Part shown: positions 32,226 through 41,289 of the stretch, one piece after another
Layout: the number at the start of each line of letters is the position of its first letter
Numbering within the stretch: position 1 is the first letter of the stretch
Assembly (NCBI GenBank): GCA_910575775.1
Contig: CAJTEY010000037.1
Coordinates: forward strand, 1 to 41,901
Length of the DNA: 41,901 bases
Source of the DNA: Lachnospiraceae bacterium
GTDB lineage: Bacteria; Bacillota; Clostridia; Lachnospirales; Lachnospiraceae
Reading direction: 5' to 3'
Translations under genes and position numbers: made by a program
Notes under the pieces: model-generated
The model's database searches: none
What the model was told of the DNA's origin: nothing
Seen by the model: only the letters and a program-made list of their open reading frames with translations

Positions 32226-32530
32226 TACGCGTTGATCTTGTCAATCTTGATCTGCGTATAGAGCTGTCTGTGACCATTTTTCTTGTGGTAGCCGGTTTTT
32301 CTCTTATACTTGTAGACGATGACTTTCTTGCCCTTGCCCTGATCCATAACGGTTCCGGTCACGGTCGCGTTTGCCACATCGCCTGCAACTTTAAGATCCT
32401 TATCGCTGATCGCGATCACCTGGTCGAAAGTAACGGTAGAACCAACCTCGACGTCAAGCTTCTCCACTCTGATCTCATCGCCCTCGGATACCTTGTACTG
32501 TTTTCCGCCTGTTGCAATGATTGCGTACAT
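32225..32530 (-). CDS. rplU: Ribosomal protein L21
   Basis: 101-residue large-subunit protein starting MYAIIATGGKQYKVSEGDEIRVEKL and ending with the basic KRKTGYHKKNGHRQLYTQIKI segment typical of L21. The ATG at 32530 has AGGAGG 8 bases upstream; an in-frame ATG at 32557 lies in the leader and is not used. First gene of the L21-prp-L27 transcript, which has its own strong promoter and leader. Confidence 0.97.
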   Translation of the reverse strand: MYAIIATGGKQYKVSEGDEIRVEKLDVEVGSTVTFDQVIAISDKDLKVAGDVANATVTGTVMDQGKGKKVIVYKYKRKTGYHKKNGHRQLYTQIKIDKINA

Positions 32531-32625
32531 ATCTGCACACCTCCTATTCATGGACACCTGTCCATTTACTCGCTAACTGTGGTGATGCCCGGAAGGGCAC
32601 ACTTCTACCTCGTTATGCGGCACAC
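32531..32625 (-). ncRNA. L21 leader (cis-regulatory mRNA element)
   Basis: The roughly 95-nt leader between the promoter and rplU folds into a hairpin with GTGCCC-TTCC-GGGCAT (near 32585-32600) and a second with GGACAGGTGTCC (near 32559-32570) next to the ribosome site. A structured leader in front of rplU is a known autoregulatory element in Firmicutes (L21 leader). Assignment is by position and general shape only. Confidence 0.5.
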
Positions 32626-32631
32626 TCAATA

Positions 32632-32660
32632 ATCATATACATTTTATGCCAGTTTGTCAA
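32632..32660 (-). promoter_or_regulatory. Promoter of the rplU-prp-rpmA operon
   Basis: On the minus strand TTGACA (32660-32655) and TATGAT (32637-32632) are 17 bases apart. The start would be near 32625. It lies directly after the stop of the receiver-protein gene. Confidence 0.85.
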
Positions 32661-32668
32661 TCACAATT

Positions 32669-33073
32669 TTATCTGTTTTCCAGTCTTTTATCTATTTCTT
32701 CCTTCAGGACCCGTTCGATTCTGTCATGTAAGTCCTGGGTTTTAAAAGGTTTGAGCACATAGTCATTGATGCCGAGCTTGGAGCTTTCCACGATCGTCTG
32801 CTTCTCACTCTGTGATGTGAGCATGATCACGGGAATTCCCTGACACTTTTCCATCTCCCGAATTTCGCGCAGCGTCTCTATCCCGTTTTTGGGAGCCATC
32901 TGGATGTCCAACAGAATCAGATCCGGCGCTGTTTTCTGCTTCAGATACTGCAATGCGCGCACACCGGAATTGAGGGGAACGATCTCATAAGATCCTTTCA
33001 GCTCCTGCTCGATGGTTGCCAGACTGATCGTATTATCATCCACAGCCAGTATTGTCAGCTTATTACTTTCCAC
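32669..33073 (-). CDS. Single-domain response regulator
   Basis: 134 residues comprising only a CheY-like receiver domain. The acidic pocket VDD is at residues 11-13, the phosphoacceptor is D56 in LILLDIQM, and the conserved switch residues are in MLTSQSEKQT (Thr) and VLKPFKTQDL (Lys). There is no DNA-binding output domain. It follows the hybrid histidine kinase by 16 bases, so it is probably the phosphate receiver or shuttle for that kinase. No terminator separates it from the L21 promoter. Confidence 0.9.
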   Translation of the reverse strand: MESNKLTILAVDDNTISLATIEQELKGSYEIVPLNSGVRALQYLKQKTAPDLILLDIQMAPKNGIETLREIREMEKCQGIPVIMLTSQSEKQTIVESSKLGINDYVLKPFKTQDLHDRIERVLKEEIDKRLENR

Positions 33074-33089
33074 TTTTGAAATCCTCCTT

Positions 33090-35942
33090 TTACATTTGTT
33101 CTATTAACTCACGCAGCATCTGCTCCGCCGCGTCATCTTCGTACAGTTTGAGCTGTTCTCGGATCTTTTCAAGCGCCGTTTCCGTGGACTCCTCCAGCCG
33201 GTACTCCAGAATTTCTTCCACTTTATGCGCACAGTCTTTGGATTGAAAATTTTCCAGATCGCTCAGAGCCGACTGGATTCTCTCAAGCAGCTCTGTTTTT
33301 TCCAGGTTCTCTTCTTTTTTCTTCTGGCCGCCTTCCATGTGTCTGTCATCCAGATATTTTTGAATGTGCTCCAGCTGTTCTTCATATTCCCGCAGCAGTT
33401 TTTCGGCATGACTGTCCACAAAGGTGAAATCTTCTCTCTTTACGGCCTTTTCCTGCTCTCTGGCCCTGTTGGAAACCTGCATGGCGCCCACGTTTGCGGA
33501 AGCGCTCTTCAGGGCATGGACTTCTATGCCATAGGATTTATAATCTTTTTCTTCCAAAAAGCCGCGCAAAACGGAAAGCTTTCGTTTGCCGTCCAGACAA
33601 TACAGGTTTAGGAGCTCGTTATACTCCTCAATGCTGGCTGAAGAATGCTCGGCCACCACGTCGGTGTCGATTCCCTCAATGATAATTTCCTGGAATTTCT
33701 GCAGGTTGTCGCTGCTTGACTGTAACTTATCGATCCAGCCGTCCTTCGTCTGTTTTTCTGCCGGAATCCACTTTAAAAGCGCCATATGCAGTGTACGTCT
33801 GTCAATGGGTTTGGTCAGGAAATCCTGGAAACCGCTTGCCAGGAACGTCTCGCGCACGCCCTCCATGGCGTTGGCAGTCAGCCCGATAATGATCGGCAGG
33901 GTTCCGTTCTCCCCGCACTCGCTCCGAATGTGCTGTACCGCTTCTATACCGTCCATACCGGGCATCATATGATCCATGAAAATAATGTCAAACAGCGTTT
34001 CTCCCACACGCTTTATCGCATCCATGCCGCTTTCCGCCTCGACTATTTCCAGATCATAGGTGTGCAGCAGGGACTTGGCGACTCTTCTGTTGATCACATT
34101 GTCATCCACGACCAACACTTTACAGTCCCTGGCCGTAAAGGGCTCCAGCGCCTTTTCTTTTGGCACTTCCGCTTCCGGGATCTCAGACAGCGGCCTGCTG
34201 TCCACAATCTTCTGCAATATTTCCAGAATGAAGGTGGAGCCTTCGCCGTACACGCTCTCTACCCGTATGGAGCCGTCCATCATCTCGGCCAGCCGCTTGG
34301 TGATGGAAAGGCCAAGCCCCGTTCCCTCCACGCTTCTGTTTCGTTTGGAATCAAGCTGCCTGAAATTTTCAAATATTTTTCCGATATCTTCTTCCTGAAT
34401 GCCGCAGCCGGTATCCTCCACACGGAAAATAAGGCGCTGTGTGTCCGGCGTTTCCCCGGGCTTTCCCGAAACGGAAATTTTCACATGCCCCTGCTTTGTA
34501 AATTTCAGAGCGTTATTCAAAAGATTGATCAGAATCTGTTTGATCCGGCCCTCATCTCCGAGATAGCGGCAGGGAATGGACATGTCAAACTCGCTCATCA
34601 GCATAAGGCCATGTCGGGAAGCGACAATATCCATCATATTCAGCACTTCATTGACAAGCGTTTTCAGATGATATTCCCCTAATACCAGAGTCATCTTTCC
34701 GGCCTCCACCTTGGACAGATCGAGAATATCGTTGATCAGAGCCAACAGGTTTTGGGAGGAAGATTTGATATCGCGGGCATAACCGTATACTCTCCGCCCC
34801 CTGCTTTCCTCCATAATGATATCGCTTAAGCCAACGATGGCGTTCATCGGCGTGCGGATCTCATGGGACATATTGGCCAGAAACGCGCTTTTCGCAAGAT
34901 TGGCCTGCTCTGCCTGCTCTCTGACCTGCTTGATCTCTTCAATGTAGTTCCTTGTCTCAGTCACATCAAGAATCAGAATCACATATCCCTTTTTACCACC
35001 GTATTTATCAGGGATCTGTTGTACATGCCCCTGATAAAAGCAGCCGTTTAAACAGAACTCCTCACGGGTATTGTCGTCAAGAATATCCTCTGGAAAGCCC
35101 TCCAGTTCTTCAATATGGTTTCCGATGGCATGGGCATCCAGATCATGGAAAATACCTGCCGCAGCCGGATTATAGCTGACAATCCGTTTATGTTCATCTA
35201 ACGCAATGACGCCGTCGTTGAGCGTATCAAGTAAAATGCCGGAAGCAAGACTGCTGAAATCGTATACCTTTCTGCTCCAGATCAGAATGACGACACTTGA
35301 CAGAATCAATCCAAGCGAAGCCGGAGTCGGATCATATACCGTAGTCAGCTTCAGGACATAAGAACACAGCATGATCACGGGAACAAAGGAAAGGGCAAGT
35401 ATGAGCAGGTACTTTCTGTCCGCCGCATAATCCGGCTTTTTGATGCAGACGCGTATCAGGGCAAACAGGGTAAGCGCATAGGGAATGATCAGGGCGCACA
35501 ACATAAATGTCCAGTAGCCGAGACCGTATGTAAGACTCAGATAAGAATGTCCGTGTTCCGTCTGCAGCCAGTCTATGCTTCGGTAAAAAAGAGAATGTTT
35601 GTCGCAGGTAAAGACAAGCCCCAGAATAAAGACATCAATGATCTTGAGAACGGATAAGATTTTTGAAGGAGCCCTCTCAAAACAGTAATTAAACATAAAA
35701 TGGCAATAGCTGACTGGTATAGTCAACGACCCTATATACTGTATTTTCACAGCTACCAGAGCCGCATCCATAGAAGGAGCCGTCAGTTCCAACAAATATC
35801 CTGCGTTCTGTATCAGGGCGCCCATCAGAAAATACTGCATCAGCTTCTGATCCCGGGAGCCGTCCCCCTGCAGCAGAAGAAACAGTGCAAGCACAATCAC
35901 GCCGATGCCTAAAATACTCAGTCCAACAAAAAAGGTATCCAT
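33090..35942 (-). CDS. Hybrid sensor histidine kinase with 7-TM input, PAS, REC and HPt domains
   Basis: 950-residue multi-step phosphorelay kinase. Residues 1 to about 220 form seven hydrophobic helices (7TM histidine-kinase input type). A PAS domain (about 230-330, GVIALDEHKRIVSYNPAA) and a short coiled coil follow. HisKA has H360 in NMSHEIRTPMNAIVG, and the HATPase has NNALKFT, DTGCGIQ and GTGLGLSI (about 460-560). A receiver carries D657 in FMDHMMPGMDG, and an HPt domain near 770-860 has H809 in VHALKSASANVG. A C-terminal coiled-coil tail of about 90 residues is Glu/Lys rich. It is coupled to a single-domain receiver downstream. No obvious output gene is nearby, so the regulated process is unknown. 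Confidence 0.93.
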   Translation of the reverse strand: MDTFFVGLSILGIGVIVLALFLLLQGDGSRDQKLMQYFLMGALIQNAGYLLELTAPSMDAALVAVKIQYIGSLTIPVSYCHFMFNYCFERAPSKILSVLKIIDVFILGLVFTCDKHSLFYRSIDWLQTEHGHSYLSLTYGLGYWTFMLCALIIPYALTLFALIRVCIKKPDYAADRKYLLILALSFVPVIMLCSYVLKLTTVYDPTPASLGLILSSVVILIWSRKVYDFSSLASGILLDTLNDGVIALDEHKRIVSYNPAAAGIFHDLDAHAIGNHIEELEGFPEDILDDNTREEFCLNGCFYQGHVQQIPDKYGGKKGYVILILDVTETRNYIEEIKQVREQAEQANLAKSAFLANMSHEIRTPMNAIVGLSDIIMEESRGRRVYGYARDIKSSSQNLLALINDILDLSKVEAGKMTLVLGEYHLKTLVNEVLNMMDIVASRHGLMLMSEFDMSIPCRYLGDEGRIKQILINLLNNALKFTKQGHVKISVSGKPGETPDTQRLIFRVEDTGCGIQEEDIGKIFENFRQLDSKRNRSVEGTGLGLSITKRLAEMMDGSIRVESVYGEGSTFILEILQKIVDSRPLSEIPEAEVPKEKALEPFTARDCKVLVVDDNVINRRVAKSLLHTYDLEIVEAESGMDAIKRVGETLFDIIFMDHMMPGMDGIEAVQHIRSECGENGTLPIIIGLTANAMEGVRETFLASGFQDFLTKPIDRRTLHMALLKWIPAEKQTKDGWIDKLQSSSDNLQKFQEIIIEGIDTDVVAEHSSASIEEYNELLNLYCLDGKRKLSVLRGFLEEKDYKSYGIEVHALKSASANVGAMQVSNRAREQEKAVKREDFTFVDSHAEKLLREYEEQLEHIQKYLDDRHMEGGQKKKEENLEKTELLERIQSALSDLENFQSKDCAHKVEEILEYRLEESTETALEKIREQLKLYEDDAAEQMLRELIEQM

Positions 35943-36060
35943 AATTTGATATCACCACGCACCATATATTATGTACTCCTACAACAAAAGAGCCGTAATT
36001 ATCATAACAAGGAACGCCCTTTCTGTCTACCAAAAGCTGCACAAAACTGTGGCAGAACGT

Positions 36061-36576
36061 TTAATTTTGCCGCATACGGAAAGATAAAAGCACCTCCATA
36101 TCCTCATCACTGCAGCGGAAAAAGAGAAGGAAGGCAAGCACAGCCACGCCGACGGTTATATAAATGTCAGCCACATTGAATTTCGGAAAATCGATGGGCA
36201 CGAAATAGATAAAATCCACCACATAGTTCCGGCTTACTCGGTCAATCAGATTTCCAACCGCGCCGCTCAGGATAAGCAGCATACAAAGGCGCATCGGGAC
36301 GAAGCGTCTCTCTCCCGGAAGGGTGAGATATTTCCATAAAAGCAGCATGATAACCAGCGTTGTCAGGACAATCAGGAAAGTCTGCCTGCCCCGGAAAGAG
36401 CTGAATGCGGCCCCCGTGTTTTCCAGATAGGAAAATTCCAGCACGCGGCTGATGATCACAAAGGACTCCTGCCCTTTCAGATGGGAAATGGCGAGCCATT
36501 TGGTGTACTGATCTGCAAGAAGCAGGCTGCATAATGCAAAAATGGAAAAAAAGAGATGTTGTTTCTGCCGTTTCAT
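36061..36576 (-). CDS. lspA: Lipoprotein signal peptidase II (second copy)
   Basis: 171-residue membrane aspartyl protease with four transmembrane helices. The signatures are LADQYTKWLA (about 20), YLENTGAAFSSF (about 51), GNLIDR (about 111) and YVVDFIYFVPIDFPKFNVADIYITVG (about 118-145); both catalytic Asp residues are present. Thus it should be active, like the copy at 1278-1805. It sits between the Nudix gene and the histidine kinase on the minus strand, away from the aroB-lspA-rluD locus. An AAAGGAAG site lies farther upstream than usual. Confidence 0.94.
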   Translation of the reverse strand: MKRQKQHLFFSIFALCSLLLADQYTKWLAISHLKGQESFVIISRVLEFSYLENTGAAFSSFRGRQTFLIVLTTLVIMLLLWKYLTLPGERRFVPMRLCMLLILSGAVGNLIDRVSRNYVVDFIYFVPIDFPKFNVADIYITVGVAVLAFLLFFRCSDEDMEVLLSFRMRQN

Positions 36577-36657
36577 AGTTAAACCAAGGTCTTCCTTTCT
36601 GCCGTAAATTAACGTTTTTTCAAATATTGACTAATTTGGTCAAAATATAAATTCGTT

Positions 36658-37215
36658 TTAAAATGAAGTATTCCCTGCAAAAAAGAAAGCGGCGATCTGG
36701 GCGCGTGAGCTGAACTCTTCCGTCTCCAAAAGCTCTTTCACTTCTTCCTTCGTATAAAAATCTGCGGTAATCTGTTCGTTTTCTGAGGTGTGATCCTCAA
36801 AATTTCCCTCCGCATCCACAAAAGCGATCTGTGTTTTTACATCAGAGAAAGCGACTGCGGCAAAGGAGGGAGGCAGGATGCTGTGGATTTTTTTCACACC
36901 AAGCCCGGTTTCCTCGTACAGCTCCCGCTGAATGCACTCTTCCAGGGATTCCCCCTCGTTGATCATTCCTGCACAGAGATTATACACAAATCGGTTGACG
37001 CCCATACGAAATTCCCGCAAAAGCAGCATTTTCCCTTCGTGAAAAGCCACGATGGAGACGCCGCTGACCCGCTGTCCGATGGCTTCCGGGCCGGGAATCT
37101 CGTGGCGGCTGACAATCTCATATTTCTTCTCTCGTCCGGCCTTATTGCAGTAGGTCAGCTCGTAGTTTTTCAGATATTTTCCGTCCTTTACTTTCTCCAT
37201 ATGTAAAAGTTTCAT
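36658..37215 (-). CDS. Nudix hydrolase (ADP-ribose pyrophosphatase-like)
   Basis: 185-residue Nudix protein. The full Nudix box is GMINEGESLEECIQRELYEETGL (G-x5-E-x7-RE-x2-EE-x-G) at about residues 83-105, with the upstream substrate-grip segment VSIVAFHEGKMLLLREFRMG, which resembles ADP-ribose pyrophosphatases. The start at 37215 (GGAAGGAA about 10 bases before) is chosen; the frame continues upstream into the end of the RNase gene but that part is not Nudix-like. Exact substrate unknown. Confidence 0.85.
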   Translation of the reverse strand: MKLLHMEKVKDGKYLKNYELTYCNKAGREKKYEIVSRHEIPGPEAIGQRVSGVSIVAFHEGKMLLLREFRMGVNRFVYNLCAGMINEGESLEECIQRELYEETGLGVKKIHSILPPSFAAVAFSDVKTQIAFVDAEGNFEDHTSENEQITADFYTKEEVKELLETEEFSSRAQIAAFFFAGNTSF

Positions 37216-37292
37216 GGCAGCCAATTTCCTTCCTGTGGATGCATCGTCGGTTTCTGTTTCGTAAGCGCAGTAAAGATCTCTTCGCGGGCTGT

Positions 37293-38489
37293 CTACGGAT
37301 TTCGCAGCTGCTCTGCAAGGCTTGGCGCCACTTTCTTTCTGGTCAGCTCCATCAGTCCGAGCGCCGTCATATCCAAGGCTCTTGCGGGTATGGGATCCTG
37401 CTTTAGGAGACATCGCATATATTCCAGAAGCGACTGTTCACGCTCCCGGCTTTTCAGATTAATAAAATCCACAAGAATGATGCCGGAGAGGTTTCTCGCA
37501 CGCAGATGCAGGGCAATCATTTCCGCCGCCTCTCTGTTGATGCGGTAAAAGGTTTCCTCCCGATTCTTCCCGTTCTCGTATTTTCCCGTGTTGACATCGA
37601 TGGAAACCAGGGCTTCCGTCGGTTCTATGACAAGATAGCCGCCGGATTTCAGCCACACCTTCCTGTCAGATAGTTCCTGCAGGCGCTGTTCTACCGAATA
37701 CAGCTTATAAAGAGGAAGAAGGGCATCCGCATAGAGACGCAGGGGAATGTCTGCCTTACGGCATGTTTCTGACAGGATATCATATACTTCCGGCAGATCG
37801 GTGACAACTTCATCGTACTCGCTGCGGTAGGCGTTTTCCACAAAAGAGACATAATCGGGCCTGCTTCGGTACAGGCAGCTGTAACAGGTGCGGAAGGACG
37901 CGATCGACAGAATATGCGAGAGCGTGTCCGCTAAAGACCGGGCTTCCTCCAGAAGCGGCTCCTCCAAGTCAAGGGTTCCGGCGTTGGTCCGCACAATCAG
38001 ACGGAAACGCCGGGATATCTGTTCCAGTTCCTCCACGCCCCGGAAATGCGACTGCTTCGCGGCGTCCAGTTTGGAGGAAACCTGCACGCCGTCCTTCTGC
38101 CCCTTCGGTTTTATCCCTACTACCGCATACTGGCCTGACAGGGACAGTTTGGTGGTTACGCCGGCAAGCTTATTTTTTATGGAATCTTTCACAATCTGGA
38201 CCGGCAGTTCGTCACCGGCTTTGAGACTGCCGTCGCTGATCCTGTTTGTCAAAATGGCATGAGCTGCCTCCGCAAGCGGCAGAAAAGTGAGACAGCCGCC
38301 TCCGAGATCAAGGAAGGCGGCTCCTATATTTTCAGAAATGCTCTGTACTCTGGCCACATAAATATTACCGACCGCAAATTCAGTCGGTTTCAGTACTCGC
38401 ACGGACAGAATCTGGTTGCCGCGCAGCAGTATGGCCAGCAGCCTGTTGTCCAGTCTGATAATCAGAATTTTCCCTTTGTGCGTTGTCAT
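37293..38489 (-). CDS. rng: Ribonuclease E/G family endonuclease
   Basis: Single-strand-specific endoribonuclease for rRNA and mRNA processing. The S1 domain is at about 35-120 (VGNIYVARVQSISENIGAAFLDLG). The DNase I-like catalytic part contains both Mg-binding Asp residues: VSIDVNTGKYENGKN (about 295) and IILVDFINLKSREREQSLL (about 338). The 398-residue protein ends ELTRKKVAPSLAEQLRNP, just where the CPxCxG zinc-link would begin in RNase E/G, so that linker and the small C-terminal domain are absent. It follows the DUF2344 gene by 71 bases, the usual Clostridia order. Confidence 0.9.
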   Translation of the reverse strand: MTTHKGKILIIRLDNRLLAILLRGNQILSVRVLKPTEFAVGNIYVARVQSISENIGAAFLDLGGGCLTFLPLAEAAHAILTNRISDGSLKAGDELPVQIVKDSIKNKLAGVTTKLSLSGQYAVVGIKPKGQKDGVQVSSKLDAAKQSHFRGVEELEQISRRFRLIVRTNAGTLDLEEPLLEEARSLADTLSHILSIASFRTCYSCLYRSRPDYVSFVENAYRSEYDEVVTDLPEVYDILSETCRKADIPLRLYADALLPLYKLYSVEQRLQELSDRKVWLKSGGYLVIEPTEALVSIDVNTGKYENGKNREETFYRINREAAEMIALHLRARNLSGIILVDFINLKSREREQSLLEYMRCLLKQDPIPARALDMTALGLMELTRKKVAPSLAEQLRNP

Positions 38490-38560
38490 GGATGATCCGT
38501 CCCTTCCAAACCTGTTCTCAGTATAGCATACAATGGCGGGAATGCAAGCAGACCATGCAG

Positions 38561-39259
38561 TTACCCCGTCTCCCCAAGGGGAACAAACCGATGTTCAGCC
38601 GCCTCCCCGGCAAGATCCCTGTACGTTTCCAGCCGCGTCACCTGAATGGCGGAGGCTGGCACCTCACAACCCGCAAAAGCGCAGAACTTTTCGAAGACCA
38701 CGGTGGGTTTGATGTTGCCGCTGCTGCTGGCGTTTACGAGCATATGGATTGCATTGCCATTCTCTGCGCCGATCTCATAGATCCCCTGTTTTAAATCCAG
38801 TTCGATCACACTTTTTTTTGTTTCTTTGATACAGGGAATGTGCTCCTGTGCGTAAAACTGCTGTAATTTCTCCGCAAGGCCGTCAATGGGAAAATCCCCT
38901 TCTTTCATCTGCAGGCGGTAGGAAGCCGCCGCAACGCTTGCCATAGCATTTTTCGCCTGATCCGGCAGGACGCTTACGGAAAGCACTTCTACCCCATTCA
39001 CCATGACCCGGTTCAGCGCGTCCTTCATATCTGCTTCGGAAGACATGGACAAAACTTCCAGATCCAAATATTCGCCCCTGCTTTCGATGCCGACGCCGAG
39101 GGGCGCGGCAAAGGACATAATCTGGTGGGGACTGAACCCTTCCGAGTATTTCACGTCAATCTCCGCCCTTCGGACCGCTTTCTGAAAAAAACGCATCATG
39201 TCCAGGTGGCCGATAAATTTCATGGTGCCGTACTTGGCAAATTTGATTCTGACTTTCAT
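38561..39259 (-). CDS. DUF2344 / TIGR03936 radical-SAM-linked protein
   Basis: 232-residue protein that accompanies, or is fused to, the TIGR03960 radical SAM protein in many Firmicutes. The N-terminus (MKVRIKFAKYGTMKFIGHLDMMRFFQKAVRRAEIDVKYSEGFSPHQIMSFAAPLGVG) is diagnostic. The ATG at 39259 follows GAGG at 8 bases; sequence upstream in the frame overlaps the end of the preceding gene and is not part of the protein. It lies 35 bases after the radical SAM gene. The role of the pair is thought to be RNA-related modification but is not established. Confidence 0.9.
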   Translation of the reverse strand: MKVRIKFAKYGTMKFIGHLDMMRFFQKAVRRAEIDVKYSEGFSPHQIMSFAAPLGVGIESRGEYLDLEVLSMSSEADMKDALNRVMVNGVEVLSVSVLPDQAKNAMASVAAASYRLQMKEGDFPIDGLAEKLQQFYAQEHIPCIKETKKSVIELDLKQGIYEIGAENGNAIHMLVNASSSGNIKPTVVFEKFCAFAGCEVPASAIQVTRLETYRDLAGEAAEHRFVPLGETG

Positions 39260-39294
39260 GCAAGATACCTCAAAATATTGTAAATTCTTCCCGT

Positions 39295-41196
39295 TTATCC
39301 GTTTTCCGAAGGGCTGTCCAAATCCGGCGTTCTGCTTTCGTGACAGATTCCTACGCCGAACCGGCTGGCCCCGCAGCCCTGACATTGTACCTTACAGTTG
39401 GGAGATACAGTCTGGCTTTTGGCCTTTTTCCACTCCCGCAGCAAAAACTCCCTCGTCACGCCGCAGTCAATGAAATCCCACGGGAAGATCTCGTCATCCG
39501 CCCGCTCTCTCGTTGTGTAGAAACCGATATCCAGCCCGCATTCCTCAAAGCTTTCCATCCACCGTTCATTGTGGAAATATTCACTCCAGGCGTCAAACAT
39601 ACAGCCCTTTTCATAGGCTTTCCTGATAATCTGCGCCACCCGGCGGTCTCCTCTGGCAAGCACACCCTCCAGCACGCTCACATCCGCCTCGTGCCAGTTA
39701 TATTTGATGCTCTTCTGGTTTAACTGACTCATAATGCCTTTCTTCGTCAGATGGGCTTTGTTCAGAAATTCCTCCTTAGTGCACATGGGCGCCCACTGGA
39801 ACGGGGTAAACGGCTTGGGAATGAAGAAGGAGGTGCTTGTGACAATCTGCACTTTGCCGTTCACCCGCCTGTCTTTCGGTACCGCCTCAAAAAAGGCGGC
39901 GGCAATCTTGTTAGACAGATCCCCGATTCCAAGGATATCCTCCTCCGTCTCCGTGGGAAGACCGAGCATAAAGTAAAGTTTTACCCGCGTCCAGCCTCCC
40001 TCGAAGGCCATCGTTGCGCCTTTTATAATGACTTCTTCGGTCAATCCTTTATTGATCACGTCCCGGAGCCGCTGGCTGCCCGCTTCCGGGGCAAAGGTCA
40101 GGCTGCTCTTCTTCACGTCCTGCACCTTGCTCATCACGTCCAGTGAAAAGGCGTCAATCCGCAGGGATGGCAGAGAGATATTGATGTGCTTTTGTCTGCA
40201 CTCTTCGATCAGAAAGTCTAGAAGTCCATCCAGTCTGGAATAATCGCTGGAACTTAAAGAACTTAAGGAGATTTCCTCGTGTCCCGAGTTCTTCAGCATC
40301 TCTACCGCATATTCTTTCAGCCTGTCCACATCCCGTTCGCGGACGGGCCGGTAAATCTGGCCTGCCTGACAGAACCGGCAGCCTCGGATACAGCCCCTCT
40401 GGATTTCCAGTACGACCCGGTCCTGGGTCACCTTGATAAAGGGCACAACAGGCTTTAATGGATAATGCGCCTCCGTCATATCCGTCACCACTTCTTTGAG
40501 AATCTGGTCGGGAATGTCATCGTATTTTTTCCGACGTCCGGCAATGGTGCCGTCTTCCCGGTATTGCTCCTCATAAAACCGGGGCACATAGATCCCGGGA
40601 ATTTTTGCCGCGCCGTGCAGAAAGTCTTCCCGCGTACCGCCGGCACGCCTGTTTTCTATATACCAGTCCAGCAGGGGACGGTACTGCGTCTCTCCTTCGC
40701 CGATATAGAACAGATCAAAGAAATCCGCAATAGGTTCTGGATTGTAAACGCAGGGGCCGCCCCCAATTACGATGGGCATATTTTCCCTGCGGTCTCTGGC
40801 CAGAAGCGGAATCTGTGACAGATCCAGTATCTGTAAAATGTTGGTATAGCACATTTCGTACTGGATGGTAATGCCGAGAAAATCCATATTCTTTACGGGA
40901 TCCTGGGATTCCAGACAAAACAGAGGAATGGATTCCTTCCGCATGATCTGATCCAGGTCCGCCCACGGTGAATAGACACGCTCGCACCACACGTCATCCC
41001 ATTCATTCAGCATACTGTACAGAATCTGGATGCCCAGATGAGACATGCCGATCTCATAGACATCAGGAAAGCACATGGCAAACCTTATCGAGACATCCGT
41101 CTTATTTTTTATCACAGAATTGACTTCATTGCCGATATAGCGGGCGGGTTTTTCCACCTGCATCAGAATTTCATCGCTTAACGCCAGTTTTTCCAT
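39295..41196 (-). CDS. TIGR03960 family B12-binding-like radical SAM protein
   Basis: 633-residue radical SAM enzyme. The N-terminal Rossmann-like, B12-binding-type region includes RFAMCFPDVYEIGMSHLG (about 36) and PIVIGGGPCVYNPEPIADFFD (about 140). The radical SAM core has the cluster motif RGCIRGCRFCQAG (CxxxCxxC, about 270) and SYSxL-like strands to about 480. Near the C-terminus there is CGASRFGVGIC, possibly binding a second cluster. It is the first gene of the minus-strand cluster with its own promoter and co-occurs with DUF2344 and RNase G. Reaction unknown. Confidence 0.92.
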   Translation of the reverse strand: MEKLALSDEILMQVEKPARYIGNEVNSVIKNKTDVSIRFAMCFPDVYEIGMSHLGIQILYSMLNEWDDVWCERVYSPWADLDQIMRKESIPLFCLESQDPVKNMDFLGITIQYEMCYTNILQILDLSQIPLLARDRRENMPIVIGGGPCVYNPEPIADFFDLFYIGEGETQYRPLLDWYIENRRAGGTREDFLHGAAKIPGIYVPRFYEEQYREDGTIAGRRKKYDDIPDQILKEVVTDMTEAHYPLKPVVPFIKVTQDRVVLEIQRGCIRGCRFCQAGQIYRPVRERDVDRLKEYAVEMLKNSGHEEISLSSLSSSDYSRLDGLLDFLIEECRQKHINISLPSLRIDAFSLDVMSKVQDVKKSSLTFAPEAGSQRLRDVINKGLTEEVIIKGATMAFEGGWTRVKLYFMLGLPTETEEDILGIGDLSNKIAAAFFEAVPKDRRVNGKVQIVTSTSFFIPKPFTPFQWAPMCTKEEFLNKAHLTKKGIMSQLNQKSIKYNWHEADVSVLEGVLARGDRRVAQIIRKAYEKGCMFDAWSEYFHNERWMESFEECGLDIGFYTTRERADDEIFPWDFIDCGVTREFLLREWKKAKSQTVSPNCKVQCQGCGASRFGVGICHESRTPDLDSPSENG

Positions 41197-41232
41197 ACTT
41201 AAAATCCTTTGCCATTTTTGTTCAATATTCTA

Positions 41233-41261
41233 AGTATAGCGGACTTGCAGCGTAAAGTCAA
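41233..41261 (-). promoter_or_regulatory. Promoter of the radical SAM-DUF2344-rng unit
   Basis: On the minus strand TTGACT (41261-41256) and TATACT (41238-41233) are spaced by 17 bases, 37 bases before the radical SAM start codon. Confidence 0.8.
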
Positions 41262-41289
41262 AGCGGTATGACAAAGATTTGATGTCTGA

